A stretch of DNA of 64,000 nucleotides from Limnobacter litoralis (lineage in GTDB: Bacteria > Pseudomonadota > Gammaproteobacteria > Burkholderiales > Burkholderiaceae_B), in assembly GCF_030160455.1 (NCBI RefSeq), contig NZ_BSOJ01000009.1:124001-188000 (forward strand), read 5' to 3'. The position numbers and the translations under genes are program-made. Positions 52,324 to 61,862 of this stretch are shown here, in pieces (within the stretch, counting starts at the first letter, position 1; the number at the start of each line of letters is the position of its first letter). The notes under the pieces are model-generated. The model was not told the origin of the DNA. It did not search any database and was given only the letters and a program-made list of their open reading frames with translations.

Positions 52324-53397
52324 ATGACTACAGTCTCAATGCCTCTAAAGGCTGCAGCGCCCCTAACCGGGGCGGTGTTCAAGTGGTTGGCCATCGTGAT
52401 GTTTGCAATGTTAGCAGTGTTGTTTTCAGGCGTTTCGCACGCCGATCAAACAGCGCTGTCCAAAGAGCAGGCCGCACGTCAGGCTGAGCAACCGGGCAAC
52501 AATGCGCCAGTGTGGCGTGCTGCGTCCTCGGGTGAAAGCTTTGTGACCCAGGCCAAAGGTCGTGAAACCGGTGTGCTCATCAACAAAAGCGGCGAGGTCT
52601 GGCGCGAAATTCGCAACGATCGAATCATTCAATACGGTGGTTGGCTGGTTTCCCTCGCCTTCCTGGCCATTATGGCTGTGTACCTGTTGAAAGGTCCGAT
52701 CAAATTGCCTGAAAAGCGCACTGGCCGTCTGATTGAACGCTTCACTTCAGCCGAGCGACTTGCTCACTGGACCATGGCATTCAGTTTTGTTGCACTGGGC
52801 ACCACAGGTCTTTTGCTGATGTTTGGCAAGTACGTGGTTGCGCCCGTGTTGGGTCTGACTGCTTTTTCCTGGATCGCCATTCTGTGTAAAAACGTCCACA
52901 ACTTTGTAGGGCCTTTGTTTTCAGTCAGTATCATCGTCTTCTTTGTGATGTACGTGAAAGACAATCTGCCCGAGAAAAACGACATGCTGTGGCTGAAAAA
53001 AGCCGGTGGTCTGTTTGGACATGTGCCAGCTGGCCGCTTCAACATGGGCGAAAAGGTGTGGTTTTGGGGCGGTGTGACCGCACTGGGAATTGCAGTCTCG
53101 GTCACAGGCTACATTCTGGACTTTCCCAACTTTGACCAGGTACGGTTAACCATGCAACAGGCCCACGTCGTACACGCCACCGCTGCAATCGTCTTTATCA
53201 GCATGGCGCTGGGCCACATCTACATCGGCTCCATTGGCATGGAAGGTGCTTTGGAAGCCATGCGTGATGGTTACGTGGACGAAACCTGGGCGAAAGCACA
53301 CCACGAAGATTGGTACAACGACATCAAGGCAGGCAAAGTACCGGCGGTCCGTTCCAAGCAAGGTGCTGAGGTCATGGGCTCTCAGGTTCTAAGCTGA
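52324..53397 (+). CDS. fdhC: Formate dehydrogenase cytochrome b (gamma) subunit
   Basis: This is a haem-b inner-membrane subunit that passes electrons from FdhAB to the quinone pool. The 357-residue protein has an N-terminal hydrophobic helix (about 18-36) and a periplasmic stretch. Four more membrane helices follow at about 102-120, 142-165, 180-205 and 248-270, with a last near 280-305. Haem-ligand histidines are expected in LAHWTMAF, KNVHNFVGPL and HVVHATAA. The C-terminal tail is typical of FdoI/FdnI relatives. GGAGG precedes the ATG. A strong terminator follows at 53422, so it ends the fdh operon. Confidence 0.94.
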   Translation: MTTVSMPLKAAAPLTGAVFKWLAIVMFAMLAVLFSGVSHADQTALSKEQAARQAEQPGNNAPVWRAASSGESFVTQAKGRETGVLINKSGEVWREIRNDRIIQYGGWLVSLAFLAIMAVYLLKGPIKLPEKRTGRLIERFTSAERLAHWTMAFSFVALGTTGLLLMFGKYVVAPVLGLTAFSWIAILCKNVHNFVGPLFSVSIIVFFVMYVKDNLPEKNDMLWLKKAGGLFGHVPAGRFNMGEKVWFWGGVTALGIAVSVTGYILDFPNFDQVRLTMQQAHVVHATAAIVFISMALGHIYIGSIGMEGALEAMRDGYVDETWAKAHHEDWYNDIKAGKVPAVRSKQGAEVMGSQVLS

Positions 53398-53421
53398 CCC
53401 ATAAATTGTAGTGCTCTTGAC

Positions 53422-53450
53422 AAGCCGTTCTTCTTGAACGGCTTTTTTTT
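53422..53450 (+). terminator. Intrinsic terminator of the fdh operon
   Basis: AAGCCGTTC (53422-53430) pairs with GAACGGCTT (53436-53444) around TTCTT and is followed by a run of T bases to 53450. It separates the fdh genes from the marR-emrB unit. Confidence 0.93.
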
Positions 53451-53461
53451 CAATGATATAG

Positions 53462-53473
53462 TTAGATATCTAA
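53462..53473. promoter_or_regulatory. Palindromic operator for the MarR regulator
   Basis: TTAGATATCTAA is a perfect 12-base palindrome, 20 bases before the marR ATG. It resembles the SlyA/MarR-type site TTAGCAAGCTAA. Autorepression of marR and its efflux gene is the likely role. Confidence 0.65.
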
Positions 53474-53493
53474 TCAAATGACGTCTATCTATC

Positions 53494-53934
53494 ATGAACG
53501 ACACTCAAGACCGGTTTGCACTGGCGCTACACAATTGTGCGCGAAGCTGGCGCAATGCGCTGGATCGTCGCCTGAAGTCCCTTGGTTTGAGCCAGGCTGC
53601 CTGGATGACCATCGCCATGGTGGCCAGAAATCGCGAACCCCTGTCTCAAATCGATTTGGCCAATAAATTGGGCGTGGAGGGGGCCACCATGGTTTCCATG
53701 CTGGATCGACTGGTCAAAGCTGAGCTTATAGAACGTCAGCCCTGTGAAAGTGATCGACGGGTCAAGCGGATTGCACTGACCGACAAGGGCCATGATATCC
53801 ACCGTGAATTGCGCAAACGGGCAGACAGCTTTCGAGCCGAAATTTTGGTGGGTCTGGATCAACAGCAATTGCAGGCGATGTCTGCCTTGCTAGAGGGTTT
53901 AACCGAACGAATCGACAATTCAAGATCTGAATAG
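53494..53934 (+). CDS. MarR family transcriptional regulator
   Basis: This is a 146-residue winged-helix repressor of the MarR/SlyA type. The recognition region is LGLSQAAWMTIAMVA followed by the wing SDRRVKRIALTDKG (about 90-105). Dimer helices lie at both ends. It lies 11 bases ahead of an EmrB-type efflux gene, which it probably controls through the palindrome at 53462-53473. The inducing ligand is unknown, but such pairs commonly respond to phenolic or lipophilic compounds. Confidence 0.92.
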   Translation: MNDTQDRFALALHNCARSWRNALDRRLKSLGLSQAAWMTIAMVARNREPLSQIDLANKLGVEGATMVSMLDRLVKAELIERQPCESDRRVKRIALTDKGHDIHRELRKRADSFRAEILVGLDQQQLQAMSALLEGLTERIDNSRSE

Positions 53935-53945
53935 GCGGCACCAGC

Positions 53946-55487
53946 ATGGACAGAAGGGGGCCGTTGAACCGGCAAATGATCAGCATTTCCATCATGCTGG
54001 CCACGATCATGCAAACGCTGGACACCACCATTGCCAACGTGGCCTTGCCGCACATGCAAGGCAGTCTGTCGGCTTCTCAGGATCAAATTGCCTGGGTTTT
54101 GACGTCCTACATCGTTGCCGCGGCCATTGCCACGCCGCTGACTGGCTGGTTGTGCGCGCGTTTCGGTCAGAAGGAGGTTTTTCTCGTCTCTGTGGCTGGG
54201 TTCACTGTGGCCTCGGTTCTCTGCGGCATCTCCGATTCACTGGTCACCATGGTGCTTGCTCGGCTGTTGCAAGGCGTATTTGGCGCCAGTCTGGTTCCGC
54301 TTTCCCAGGCCGTGCTTCTTGAGATCAACCCCCGTGAGAAGCAGGGCAGTGCCATGGCCGTGTGGGGCATGGGGGTCATGGTTGGACCCATATTAGGCCC
54401 GACATTGGGCGGTTGGCTCACCGACAGTTACAACTGGCGTTGGGTGTTTTTCATCAATGTGCCTGTGGGTTTGATGGCCTTTTATGGCATTTGGCGCTTT
54501 ATTGACCGATTGCCGGGCAAAAAAGGCAATGGATTTGACTGGTATGGCTTTACCAGCCTGAGCCTGGCGATCGGCGCTTTGCAGATGTTGCTTGATCGTG
54601 GTGAGCAAAACGACTGGTTTGGCTCACTTGAAACCTGGATTGAGCTCACCCTGATGATTTTAGGCTTCGGCTGTTTTGTCATACACAGTTGGTACACCGA
54701 CCCCGACCAGGCCTTTCTTGATCTTCGCCTGTTGAAAAACAGAAACTACATCAGTGGCCTGTTTTTTATTTTTATCGTGGGTCTGGTTCTGTTCGCCGTG
54801 CGGGCCATTACCCCGACCCTGCTGCAAAACCTGCTGGGTTACCCTGCGTTGATGGCAGGTTGGGTGACTGCACCCACTGGGCTAGGCACCATGTTTGCGA
54901 TGTTGGTGGTGGGCAGGCTGGTGGGCCGGGTCGAGTTGCGTCTTCTCTTGTCGATCGGGTTCTCTTTGACTGTGTTTTCGTTGTGGCAAATGAGTGGCTA
55001 CAACCTGGACATCGAACCCAGCGACATTGTGTGGCCTGGGGTCATTCAAGGCGTTGGCATTGGTTTGGTGTTTGTCCCTTTGAGTGCTGCAACATTTGCA
55101 ACCCTTGATTCCGGAATGCGTGCACAGGGAACAGCGCTGTACAGTCTGGTCAGAAACATCGGCAGTAGCATCGGCATCTCGATCGTTCAAACCCTGCTGG
55201 TTCGAAACACGCAAGTAGCCCATTCGTCCCTGGCAGAACATATTTCAAGCACCAATCCTGCGTTGCAAAGCCCTAGCCTGATTGAGCAGTTGCATCTTCA
55301 CACCCAAGCAGGCTTTATGCAGCTCAATCAAATCGTGACTCGTCAGGCGGCAATGATTGCGTATGTCGATGATTTCTGGCTCATGATGGTACTCACCCTG
55401 ATGGCCATGCCCTTGTTGGTCTTGATGAAACAACCGACTCATCCACCCTCCAAAACAGAGAGTGCAGAGGCGATGGTGATGGATTAG
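53946..55487 (+). CDS. EmrB-type MFS multidrug efflux protein (DHA2 family)
   Basis: This is an inner-membrane proton antiporter of 513 residues with 14 hydrophobic segments as expected for the DHA2 family. Motif A is read as WLCARFGQKEVF (variant of GxLaDrxGxkxxl) after the second helix. Motif C is VMVGPILGPTLGGWL at about 140-155. The opening LDTTIANVALPHMQGSL is the DHA2 signature. It exports unidentified hydrophobic compounds. No HlyD-type EmrA partner lies next to it, so it works alone or with a distant partner. It forms one unit with the MarR gene and ends at a bidirectional terminator. Confidence 0.93.
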   Translation: MDRRGPLNRQMISISIMLATIMQTLDTTIANVALPHMQGSLSASQDQIAWVLTSYIVAAAIATPLTGWLCARFGQKEVFLVSVAGFTVASVLCGISDSLVTMVLARLLQGVFGASLVPLSQAVLLEINPREKQGSAMAVWGMGVMVGPILGPTLGGWLTDSYNWRWVFFINVPVGLMAFYGIWRFIDRLPGKKGNGFDWYGFTSLSLAIGALQMLLDRGEQNDWFGSLETWIELTLMILGFGCFVIHSWYTDPDQAFLDLRLLKNRNYISGLFFIFIVGLVLFAVRAITPTLLQNLLGYPALMAGWVTAPTGLGTMFAMLVVGRLVGRVELRLLLSIGFSLTVFSLWQMSGYNLDIEPSDIVWPGVIQGVGIGLVFVPLSAATFATLDSGMRAQGTALYSLVRNIGSSIGISIVQTLLVRNTQVAHSSLAEHISSTNPALQSPSLIEQLHLHTQAGFMQLNQIVTRQAAMIAYVDDFWLMMVLTLMAMPLLVLMKQPTHPPSKTESAEAMVMD

Positions 55488-55500
55488 TCAAAGCCAATTA

Positions 55501-55527
55501 AAAAAGGACCCTTGTGGGGTCCTTTTT
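55501..55527. terminator. Bidirectional terminator between the efflux gene and rne
   Basis: AAAAAGGACCC (55501-55511) pairs with GGGTCCTTTTT (55517-55527) around TTGTG. A and T runs flank the stem, so it serves both the plus-strand efflux gene and the minus-strand rne. Confidence 0.93.
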
Positions 55528-55552
55528 TTACAGACAGTGCAATGCCTTCGAG

Positions 55553-58393
55553 TTAGTTGGCAGACTGGCGATATTCAGGTTTGGTTTCAACCAGCACCAG
55601 GTTCTCGCTGTCGATCTTGATGGCGGGCTTGCGAAGGCGCGGCGTGCGCTCTTGCTTTGGCTCGGCAGCAAGTCGGCTTTGAACAACAGACCACTTTTCA
55701 CGATCTGTTTCAACCCAAAGCATGCCCGCTGCACTCACCACATCCAGCAAGTTAACCGCCGGTTCCACTGGCTTTGCCGGAGTCGCTTTCACTTCAGCAG
55801 CTTTGGCCTCTATGGCCACTGGTGCTTGGGTAAGCGCGGGTTCCGCGCTCAACTCGGTTGCTGAAGTGTCAATTGTTGCCACTTCGATGGCAGGCTCTGC
55901 CGCAGTCTCAACAACTTCAGGTGTGGATTGAACAACCGGGGCCACCTCGACCATTGCAGGCTCGACGGAGGCGATTGCTGGTGTCACCGGTACCTCAGCG
56001 GCTTCCTGGACGACTGCCTCATTGGACTCGGACGCGGCCTCGCCCTGAGATTCTGCCTGTTGCTCGGTGCCTTGATCATCCTGACCTGTGCGACCACCGC
56101 GACGGCGGCGGCGACGGCGACGTGGCTCGCCAGATTCGCCATCGGCGTTTGCGCGCTCTTCTGGGCCGTAAGAAACGGTTTCAGCAATCTTGTTGGCCAG
56201 TTCCTCTTCGGCTGATTCGACGTTGTCGGTTGATCCGGCCGTGTTTTGGTCAACGGCGGCGTTAATTGCACTTTCATCGCCTTGCATGCGACCACTTCCG
56301 CGACCGCCGCGCCTGCTTCTTCTGCGGCGGTTCTGCTGGCTGCGTTCTCCGGCTTCACCTTGGTCATCGGCGCCAGCCTGTGGCTGAATGCCCTCGGCCA
56401 CGTTGATTTCAGTCACTTTTGACTCGGAGGACCGCTGTTGATCGCCTTGACGATTTCTGTCTCCGCGCTGAGGGCGTTGGTTGCGTCCGCCTTCGGACGA
56501 TCCGCCGTCTGCAGCAGCAGACTGCCCAGTCGGTAAGGCTTCTTCGTCACGGTTGCGCTGGCCACCACGTCTGCGGTTGCGGTTTCTGTTGTTGCGATCA
56601 GCGTTGCGTTCACCCTGATTGGCGGAGGGCCTTGGCGAACTGACTACCGGTGCAGGCAGTGCTGCTGCGGCTGGTTTGCTGTCTCGTTTGAACCACGCCA
56701 TGATTCGTTCGAACAGGGTGGGTTTGGCCTCCAGTGCAGGCGTAACCGGTGTTTCCTTGGGTTTGCGCTCTGTGTGGGCTGGGGCTGGTACAGCAGGGAT
56801 GATTCCCTTGATCATGGCCTCTTGGCGCTTGCTTCCGGCCTCTTCGACCTTCTTGTCATAGTAAGAAGGCTCTTCTTTGGCGGTGACCAGATCAAAGCTT
56901 GAACGGGAATCTTCCAGACGATCGTCGTCGTGGCGAATGCGCGAAACCTCGTAATGCGGCGTTTCCAGGTGCTTGTTGGGCAGCAGCAGAATCGACACTT
57001 TCAGGCGCGCCTCCAGTTTGTAAATTTCAGAGCGCTTCTCGTTAAGCAAGAAGGTGGCCACGTCCACAGGCACTTGGGCATGCAGGGCAGCTGTGCCTTC
57101 TTTCATGGCTTCTTCTTGGAGAATACGAAGCACATGCAGGGCGGTGCTTTCGGTGTCACGAATGACGCCGGTGCCATTGCAACGTGGACAGGTGGTGTGT
57201 GAACCCTCGTTCAGGGCAGGGCGAATGCGCTGACGGCTCAGTTCCATCAAACCAAAACGGCTGATCTTGCCCATTTGCACGCGTGCACGGTCAAAATGCA
57301 AGGCGTCTTTAACGCGTTGCTCCACTTCTTTCTGATTGTTGGCCTTCTCCATGTCGATGAAGTCGATCACAATCAGGCCACCCAGGTCGCGCAGGCGTAG
57401 CTGACGTGCTACCTCGTCTGCGGCTTCCAGGTTGGTTTTCAGGGCTGTGTCTTCGATGTCTGCGCCTCGGGTGGATCGCGCAGAGTTCACGTCGATGGAG
57501 ACCAAGGCTTCAGTGTGGTCAATCACGATTGCACCGCCCGAGGGCAGTGGCACCATCCGGCTGTAGGCCGTTTCGATTTGATGTTCGATCTGGAAGCGGG
57601 AGAACAGCGGGATGTCATCGCGATAGCGTTTGACCAGATGCATCATGTCGGGCATGACGTGCTGCATGAACTGTTTGGCCTGCTCATAGATATCATCCGT
57701 GTCGATCAGTACTTCACCGATGTCGGGGTGAAAGTAATCACGGATGGCGCGGATAACCAGACTGGATTCTTGATAGATCAGGAACGCACCGTTGGCCGAC
57801 TTTCCGGCGCCGTCAATGGCATTCCACAGTTGGAGCAGGTAATTCAAGTCCCACTGCAACTCTTCGACAGAACGGCCAATACCGGCTGTTCGGGCGATGA
57901 TGGACATACCCTTGGGGTATTCCAGTTTGTCCAGGGCTTCACGTAGTTCTTGACGCTCTTCGCCTTCGATTCGGCGTGAAACACCGCCGCCGCGAGGATT
58001 GTTCGGCATCAGAACCAAATAGCGGCCGGCAAGCGAGATAAACGTGGTCAGGGCTGCGCCCTTGTTGCCACGTTCTTCTTTTTCGACTTGCACCAGCAAT
58101 TCCTGGCCTTCCGTGATGGCTTCCTGGATTTTTGCCCGACTGACATCGCTGCCGTCTTTGAAATACTGTCGTGAAATTTCCTTGAAAGGCAGAAAACCGT
58201 GACGGTCTTCGCCGTAGTTGACGAAACAAGCCTCAAGACTGGGCTCTACACGGGTGATAACCCCTTTGTAGATGTTGCTTTTGCGTTGTTCACGCCCGGC
58301 GGTTTCAATGTCGATGTCGATCAGGCGTTGGCCGTCGACGATGGCAACCCGCAGCTCTTCAGCGTGGGTTGCGTTAAATAACATGCGCTTCAT
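55553..58393 (-). CDS. rne: Ribonuclease E
   Basis: RNase E is the main endoribonuclease for mRNA decay and for rRNA and tRNA processing. The 946-residue protein starts [13 protein letters not shown]. It has an S1 domain (about 37-120) and the catalytic Asp residues in VSIDVNSAR and LIVIDFIDM. The zinc-link is CPRCNGTG, with two cysteines. The second half is disordered, with arginine-rich RNA-binding blocks ([15 protein letters not shown] and [10 protein letters not shown]) followed by an Ala/Glu/Val-rich acidic stretch. ATG at 58393 follows GGAG by five bases; the GTG at 58399 is rejected. It is divergent from rluC with a long leader, which in other bacteria mediates autoregulation. Confidence 0.97.
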   Translation of the reverse strand: MKRMLFNATHAEELRVAIVDGQRLIDIDIETAGREQRKSNIYKGVITRVEPSLEACFVNYGEDRHGFLPFKEISRQYFKDGSDVSRAKIQEAITEGQELLVQVEKEERGNKGAALTTFISLAGRYLVLMPNNPRGGGVSRRIEGEERQELREALDKLEYPKGMSIIARTAGIGRSVEELQWDLNYLLQLWNAIDGAGKSANGAFLIYQESSLVIRAIRDYFHPDIGEVLIDTDDIYEQAKQFMQHVMPDMMHLVKRYRDDIPLFSRFQIEHQIETAYSRMVPLPSGGAIVIDHTEALVSIDVNSARSTRGADIEDTALKTNLEAADEVARQLRLRDLGGLIVIDFIDMEKANNQKEVEQRVKDALHFDRARVQMGKISRFGLMELSRQRIRPALNEGSHTTCPRCNGTGVIRDTESTALHVLRILQEEAMKEGTAALHAQVPVDVATFLLNEKRSEIYKLEARLKVSILLLPNKHLETPHYEVSRIRHDDDRLEDSRSSFDLVTAKEEPSYYDKKVEEAGSKRQEAMIKGIIPAVPAPAHTERKPKETPVTPALEAKPTLFERIMAWFKRDSKPAAAALPAPVVSSPRPSANQGERNADRNNRNRNRRRGGQRNRDEEALPTGQSAAADGGSSEGGRNQRPQRGDRNRQGDQQRSSESKVTEINVAEGIQPQAGADDQGEAGERSQQNRRRRSRRGGRGSGRMQGDESAINAAVDQNTAGSTDNVESAEEELANKIAETVSYGPEERANADGESGEPRRRRRRRRGGRTGQDDQGTEQQAESQGEAASESNEAVVQEAAEVPVTPAIASVEPAMVEVAPVVQSTPEVVETAAEPAIEVATIDTSATELSAEPALTQAPVAIEAKAAEVKATPAKPVEPAVNLLDVVSAAGMLWVETDREKWSVVQSRLAAEPKQERTPRLRKPAIKIDSENLVLVETKPEYRQSAN

Positions 58394-58814
58394 GCACACT
58401 CCAAAGCACCAGTGGTGCGAAAAGGAGATGCCGGAAAAGTGGAATGCAGCAGAAAGACTGATTGCAGGAGGGCCAAGCGGTCAGGCGACGGTAAGCGCCT
58501 GAGAAATCACCAAAACAATTTGTAAAAACAATAACATTGGTTTGACGCACACCGGATGGGGTGTTCGCGTGAATTTGCCTTCTCATAACCCAAAGCGGTG
58601 TGTTCTACTCGCTCTGGGGCAATAAATCTTTCAATTGCCAAGGCGGGCGTAAAGCCTCGCGCCTCTTTTCCGAACATCATCATCGCCATCCAGGGTTGGC
58701 GATAAACCCGTTTACAATAGGTTGTTGCGCTGAACTGTTTTACTCGTTTTTACAGCGATTGCAATCAACGCACTTGATTATATGCCGAACATCTTCAATT
58801 GGTAAAACAAAGAA
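58394..58814. other. 421-base gap between rne and rluC: rne leader and divergent promoters
   Basis: No gene is seen here. Close to rne are two hairpins: GCACC/GGTGC (58406-58418), just upstream of the ribosome site, and TCAGGCG/CGCCTGA (58481-58502). The rest is AT-richer toward rluC and should hold both promoters, but I could not assign -35 and -10 boxes with confidence. RNase E leaders with hairpins are known targets of RNase E autoregulation. Confidence 0.6.
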
Positions 58815-59822
58815 TTGAAAACACAGGAAAAACCCAATCCCGATCACGCAATAGTGCTTGAAATTGATGAAAACTCTCAAGATCAGCGTATCGACAACTT
58901 CCTGGTCAAGATTTGCAAAGGTGTGCCAAAGGCGCATTTGTTTAGAATCATCCGGTCCGGAGAGGTGCGGGTCAACAGCAAACGGGTGGAGGCCAAGCAC
59001 AAACTCGGAGTGGGCGACAAAGTTCGAATTCCACCAATTAAAACATTGGTAGATCAAACACCTGAAGGAAACACTTCGGGTAATGTCCAGAATTTGGACA
59101 GATTGGCTCGTTCGGCCGAGTCCATTCCGATCCTGTTTGAGGATGATCATTTGCTGGTGATCAACAAGCCCTCAGGCACAGCCGTTCACGGTGGCTCTGG
59201 CGTTTCCCTCGGCATTATTGAGCAAATGCGCGCACTTGCACGATTTAATTCAATCCAGTTAGAGCTGGTTCATCGGATAGACCGAGAAACCTCTGGTGTT
59301 TTGATCATTGCAAAAAAACGCAGCGCGCTCAGGGCCTTGCAAGCACAACTTCGAGAAAGATCCTGGAAAAAGTACTACCAGACGCTGGTGCTGGGGCGTT
59401 GGCCAAAATCGCTGAATCGCGTTGAGTTGTCTTTGACCAAGGTGCAGGGCGGTGAGAATGAAAAAAAGGTGTTTGTTGATCCCGGTGGAGACAAAGCAAT
59501 CACTTTATTCAAGCCGATTCAATGCTTTAGCTCTTTTAACTCAGATTTTACCTTGTTGCAGGCACAAATTTTGACTGGCAGAACCCACCAGATTCGTGTG
59601 CACACCAGTGCAAGTGGTTTTCCGATTGCGGGTGACGATCGATACGGCGATTTTGCGACGAACAAATATCTTGTCAAATTCGGGTTGAAGCGCATGTTTT
59701 TGCACGCCGCGCGGATCCAGCTGGTGCATCCGGCCACGAACGAAACTATAGTGCTGGAGGCTCCGCTTGCGCCGGAGCTCGAAAAATTTATTCAGTCTTT
59801 GGACAGGGCAGATTCAAAATGA
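58815..59822 (+). CDS. rluC: 23S rRNA pseudouridine synthase RluC
   Basis: RluC modifies uridines 955, 2504 and 2580 of 23S rRNA in E. coli. The 335-residue protein has an S4 RNA-binding domain (about 24-75). The RluA-family catalytic motif is HRIDRETSG (Asp at about 157), and later TGRTHQIRVH and GDDRYGD. The TTG start lacks a strong ribosome site. The rne-rluC divergence is classical in proteobacteria. The following HAD gene overlaps by four bases, so the two are coupled. Confidence 0.95.
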   Translation: MKTQEKPNPDHAIVLEIDENSQDQRIDNFLVKICKGVPKAHLFRIIRSGEVRVNSKRVEAKHKLGVGDKVRIPPIKTLVDQTPEGNTSGNVQNLDRLARSAESIPILFEDDHLLVINKPSGTAVHGGSGVSLGIIEQMRALARFNSIQLELVHRIDRETSGVLIIAKKRSALRALQAQLRERSWKKYYQTLVLGRWPKSLNRVELSLTKVQGGENEKKVFVDPGGDKAITLFKPIQCFSSFNSDFTLLQAQILTGRTHQIRVHTSASGFPIAGDDRYGDFATNKYLVKFGLKRMFLHAARIQLVHPATNETIVLEAPLAPELEKFIQSLDRADSK

Positions 59823-60484
59823 AGTACAAAATGGTTGTGTTTGACTGGGATGGCACCATTCTGGATTCCACGGGGGCAATCACACGGGCCATACAACGCT
59901 CTTGCGTCGATGTGGGGCTACCCGATCCCGGGCCTGAAATTGCGTCCTACGTCATTGGTTTGGGTTTGAGTGATGCCCTCAGGCATGCTGCACCCGGTGC
60001 CACCGACGCCCAAATTAAAGGTTTGGTCGAGGGTTATCGTCGCCATTACCTGGCAACCGACCACGAATTGCAGATTTTTGATGGGGTGGTTCCCTTATTA
60101 CAGGCCTTGAACGAGCGGGGTGTTTTGTGCACGGTCGCCACCGGCAAAAGCAGGCAAGGTCTGAACCGTGCCATGGCGCAATCGGGCACTGGTCGGTATT
60201 TTTCAGCGTCCCGTTGCGCCGACGAATGCTTCAGCAAGCCACACCCTCAAATGTTGCATGAACTGATGGCCGAATTCGCCCTTGAACCCGAAGACCTCGT
60301 GATGATTGGCGATACAACGCACGATCTTCAGATGGCTCAGTCCGCCGGTGTACACTCGGTCGCGGTTCAGTCTGGCGCCCACACGCCAGCCTTGTTGGCC
60401 ACCGTGCCGCATTTGATTGCTTTTCCGTCTATTAACGAAGCAGCCCCCTGGTTAATTAACAACGTCAGAAAATTTGAACAGTGA
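59819..60484 (+). CDS. HAD-family phosphatase (phosphoglycolate phosphatase-like)
   Basis: This is a 221-residue HAD phosphohydrolase. Motif I is FDWDGTILDST (catalytic Asp at about residues 9 and 11). Motif II Thr lies in VATGKSRQGL. Motif III/IV is KPHPQML and later MIGDTTHDLQMAQSAG. It resembles the Gph/PGPase subgroup, but the substrate is not proven. It overlaps rluC by four bases and the Rieske gene by four bases, forming a coupled run rluC-HAD-Rieske-sppA. Confidence 0.9.
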   Translation: MKYKMVVFDWDGTILDSTGAITRAIQRSCVDVGLPDPGPEIASYVIGLGLSDALRHAAPGATDAQIKGLVEGYRRHYLATDHELQIFDGVVPLLQALNERGVLCTVATGKSRQGLNRAMAQSGTGRYFSASRCADECFSKPHPQMLHELMAEFALEPEDLVMIGDTTHDLQMAQSAGVHSVAVQSGAHTPALLATVPHLIAFPSINEAAPWLINNVRKFEQ

Positions 60485-60867
60485 CAGAAATGAGTGAAAT
60501 TAAGGTTTGCAACTCGGAAGATTTGCAGGAAGGCGGAATGGCCTATCGATTCAATGTACTCTACAACGGGGAGTCCACCAGCGCGTTTGTTGTGCGGGTG
60601 GACAACGAAGTGCGTAGCTTCTTGAATCGTTGTTCGCATGTGCCAGTCGAGATGGACTGGAATTATGGCGAGTTTCTGGATGACTCGGGTCGAGTCATCG
60701 TGTGCGCAACCCACGGTGCGAATTACGACGCCACGGACGGGCAGTGTCTGGGTGGTCCTTGTGCCGGGTCCCCTTTGGTGCGTCTCCATGTTTCGGAGCG
60801 AGCCGGCGAAGTATTCTGGAAGCCTGCTGACCTTGTGACAGTGCCGCCAGAAGGCATTGAAGACTAG
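60481..60867 (+). CDS. Rieske [2Fe-2S] protein
   Basis: This is a small Rieske-type ferredoxin of 128 residues. The two cluster motifs are CSH (about residues 51-53) and CATHGANYD (C-x2-H, about 77-80), spaced as in the family. A CLGGPC stretch also lies in the second half. It probably carries electrons to an unknown oxygenase or reductase. The GTG start overlaps the HAD stop (GTGA). The gene is followed by sppA 23 bases later. Such Rieske proteins beside sppA are common in betaproteobacteria. Confidence 0.9.
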   Translation: MTEMSEIKVCNSEDLQEGGMAYRFNVLYNGESTSAFVVRVDNEVRSFLNRCSHVPVEMDWNYGEFLDDSGRVIVCATHGANYDATDGQCLGGPCAGSPLVRLHVSERAGEVFWKPADLVTVPPEGIED

Positions 60868-60890
60868 ATTTAACAAAGGATTAGAAGTTC

Positions 60891-61862
60891 ATGGACTCTA
60901 AAAAAGACGACAACTGGGAACGCAATCTGATTGAGAAGCTGGCTCAGTCCGCTTTGACCGAGCAGAAGCGCAAGCGACGTTGGGGAATATTCTTTAAATT
61001 GCTGGGCTTTGGCTACCTGGGCGTTATTTTGTATTCGTCGCTGATCGGGTTTAAGACAAGCCAGGCCATCGATGTGGGTCCGCATGTTGCCAGGGTCGAA
61101 TTAACCGGTGAAATCGGTGCAAAAACACAGGCCAATGCTGATCAGATCAATGCCAGCCTTCGGGATGCATTTGAAGATTCAAACGCAGTGGGCGTGATTC
61201 TTGAAATCAACAGCCCGGGCGGCAGCCCGGTTCAAGCCGGTCAAATTAACGACGAGATCGGTCGTCTTCGTAAAAAGTATCCCAAGAAACAATTGATCGC
61301 TGTGGTGGATGACATTTGTGCGTCAGGCGCCTACTACGTTGCGGCGGCAGCCGACAAGATCTACGTCGATAAGGCAAGTCTGGTCGGTTCCATCGGTGTC
61401 ATCATGAACGGTTTTGGATTTACCGACGCCATGCAAAAGCTCGGTATTGAGCGCCGAATGATTACTGCCGGCGAGAACAAAGGGTTTCTCGATCCATTCA
61501 GCAAGGAAGTGCCTTATCAGATCGAATTTGCCAAACAAATGGTTGCGCAAATTCATCAGCAATTCATTGATGTCGTGAAAAAGGGCAGGGGTGATCGACT
61601 CAAGTCTGACCCTGAGCTTTTTTCCGGACTGGTCTGGACGGGTGAAAAGAGCATTGAACTCGGCCTGGCTGACGCCACTGGCTCAGTGGGCAGTGTGGCC
61701 CGTGACGTATTTAAAACTGACAAGGTAGTTGATTACACCTATCAGGAATCATTCGCCGAACGGGTTGCCAAAACCGTGGGCGTCGAGTTCGGACGTGCGA
61801 TTGGCTCCTCTTTCATGGCTGGTCTATTCCAAACCATGAACGACCAAACCGTGGTGCGTTAA
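60891..61862 (+). CDS. sppA: Signal peptide peptidase SppA-like S49 peptidase
   Basis: This is a membrane-anchored serine peptidase that degrades leftover signal peptides. The 323-residue protein has one helix near residues 35-52. The periplasmic S49 domain shows LEINSPGGSPVQAG (about 103-116), the nucleophile Ser in CASGAYYVAAAAD (about 143-155) and VGSIGVIMNG. It is the short, single-domain form, about half the length of E. coli SppA, as in many bacteria. The stop overlaps the convergent methyltransferase gene by four bases. Confidence 0.92.
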   Translation: MDSKKDDNWERNLIEKLAQSALTEQKRKRRWGIFFKLLGFGYLGVILYSSLIGFKTSQAIDVGPHVARVELTGEIGAKTQANADQINASLRDAFEDSNAVGVILEINSPGGSPVQAGQINDEIGRLRKKYPKKQLIAVVDDICASGAYYVAAAADKIYVDKASLVGSIGVIMNGFGFTDAMQKLGIERRMITAGENKGFLDPFSKEVPYQIEFAKQMVAQIHQQFIDVVKKGRGDRLKSDPELFSGLVWTGEKSIELGLADATGSVGSVARDVFKTDKVVDYTYQESFAERVAKTVGVEFGRAIGSSFMAGLFQTMNDQTVVR

